From contig JAGLQA010000689.1 of the NCBI GenBank assembly GCA_023137075.1, forward strand, positions 1 through 6,413: 6,413 nucleotides of DNA, in the 5' to 3' direction. This document shows, in pieces, positions 6,396 through 6,413 of this stretch. This DNA is from Candidatus Aminicenantota bacterium. Its GTDB lineage: Bacteria; Acidobacteriota; Aminicenantia; UBA2199. Under the pieces are notes generated by a model. That model saw nothing but the letters and a program-made list of their open reading frames with translations, was not told the DNA's origin and ran no database searches. Within the stretch, counting starts at the first letter, position 1, and each line of letters starts with the position of its first letter. Made by a program: the position numbers and the translations under genes.

Positions 6396-6401
6396 AGTGT
6401 A
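6385..6401. promoter_or_regulatory. Palindromic operator overlapping the -10 box
   Basis: TACACTA-TAA-TAGTGTA is a perfect inverted repeat with 7-base arms and a 3-base centre, covering the -10 hexamer of the right-edge promoter. A dimeric repressor bound here would block RNA polymerase. Palindromes placed this way are common in autoregulated operons such as toxin-antitoxin or small helix-turn-helix regulator loci, but the regulated gene lies outside the window, so its identity is unknown. A second short palindrome, TGTA-T-TACA (6398-6406), overlaps its right arm. Confidence 0.6.
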
Positions 6402-6413
6402 TTACATTTTACG

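Overview
The window holds one compact four-gene operon, all on the + strand, flanked by a short foreign-looking left edge (1-40) and an AT-rich right intergenic region (6223-6413). The operon encodes: a 5-cytosine DNA methyltransferase (117-1199); a 964-residue protein with two GHKL-type ATP-binding folds, MORC/MutL/Hsp90-like at the N-terminus and histidine-kinase-like at the C-terminus (1186-4080); a 571-residue protein with an N-terminal response-regulator receiver-like domain and a large C-terminal part I do not recognise (4070-5785); and a Vsr-type very-short-patch-repair endonuclease (about 5800-6222). The first three genes overlap by 14 and 11 bases and the fourth follows after 14 bases, so they are probably co-transcribed and translationally coupled.

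The best reading is an accessory modification or defence island. The methyltransferase marks DNA. Vsr nicks at T:G mismatches left by 5-methylcytosine deamination, or may serve as the restriction nuclease. The ATPase/receiver pair looks like a sensor-and-switch module resembling a two-component system embedded in a restriction-modification locus. MORC/MutL-like GHKL ATPases beside methyltransferases and Vsr-like nucleases are known from comparative genomics. The less familiar part is the coupling of a histidine-kinase-like second GHKL domain (candidate His752) to a receiver-domain partner (candidate Asp84). Phosphotransfer is inferred only. No conventional restriction endonuclease or helicase gene lies in the window.

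Regulation: a sigma-70-like promoter (TTGACA at 78-83) sits so close to the methyltransferase ATG that the mRNA should have almost no leader. A run of eleven A's inside the receiver gene (4690-4700) could allow transcriptional slippage or phase variation. At the right edge a textbook TTGACA-17-TATAAT promoter overlaps a perfect inverted repeat. It points out of the window toward another, probably autoregulated, gene that cannot be seen.

Organism: the sigma-70 promoter elements, Shine-Dalgarno sites and gene style point to a bacterium with moderately low GC. Composition is uneven, roughly 48% in part of the ATPase gene and about 31% in the middle of the receiver gene (hand counts). The phylum cannot be assigned from this window.
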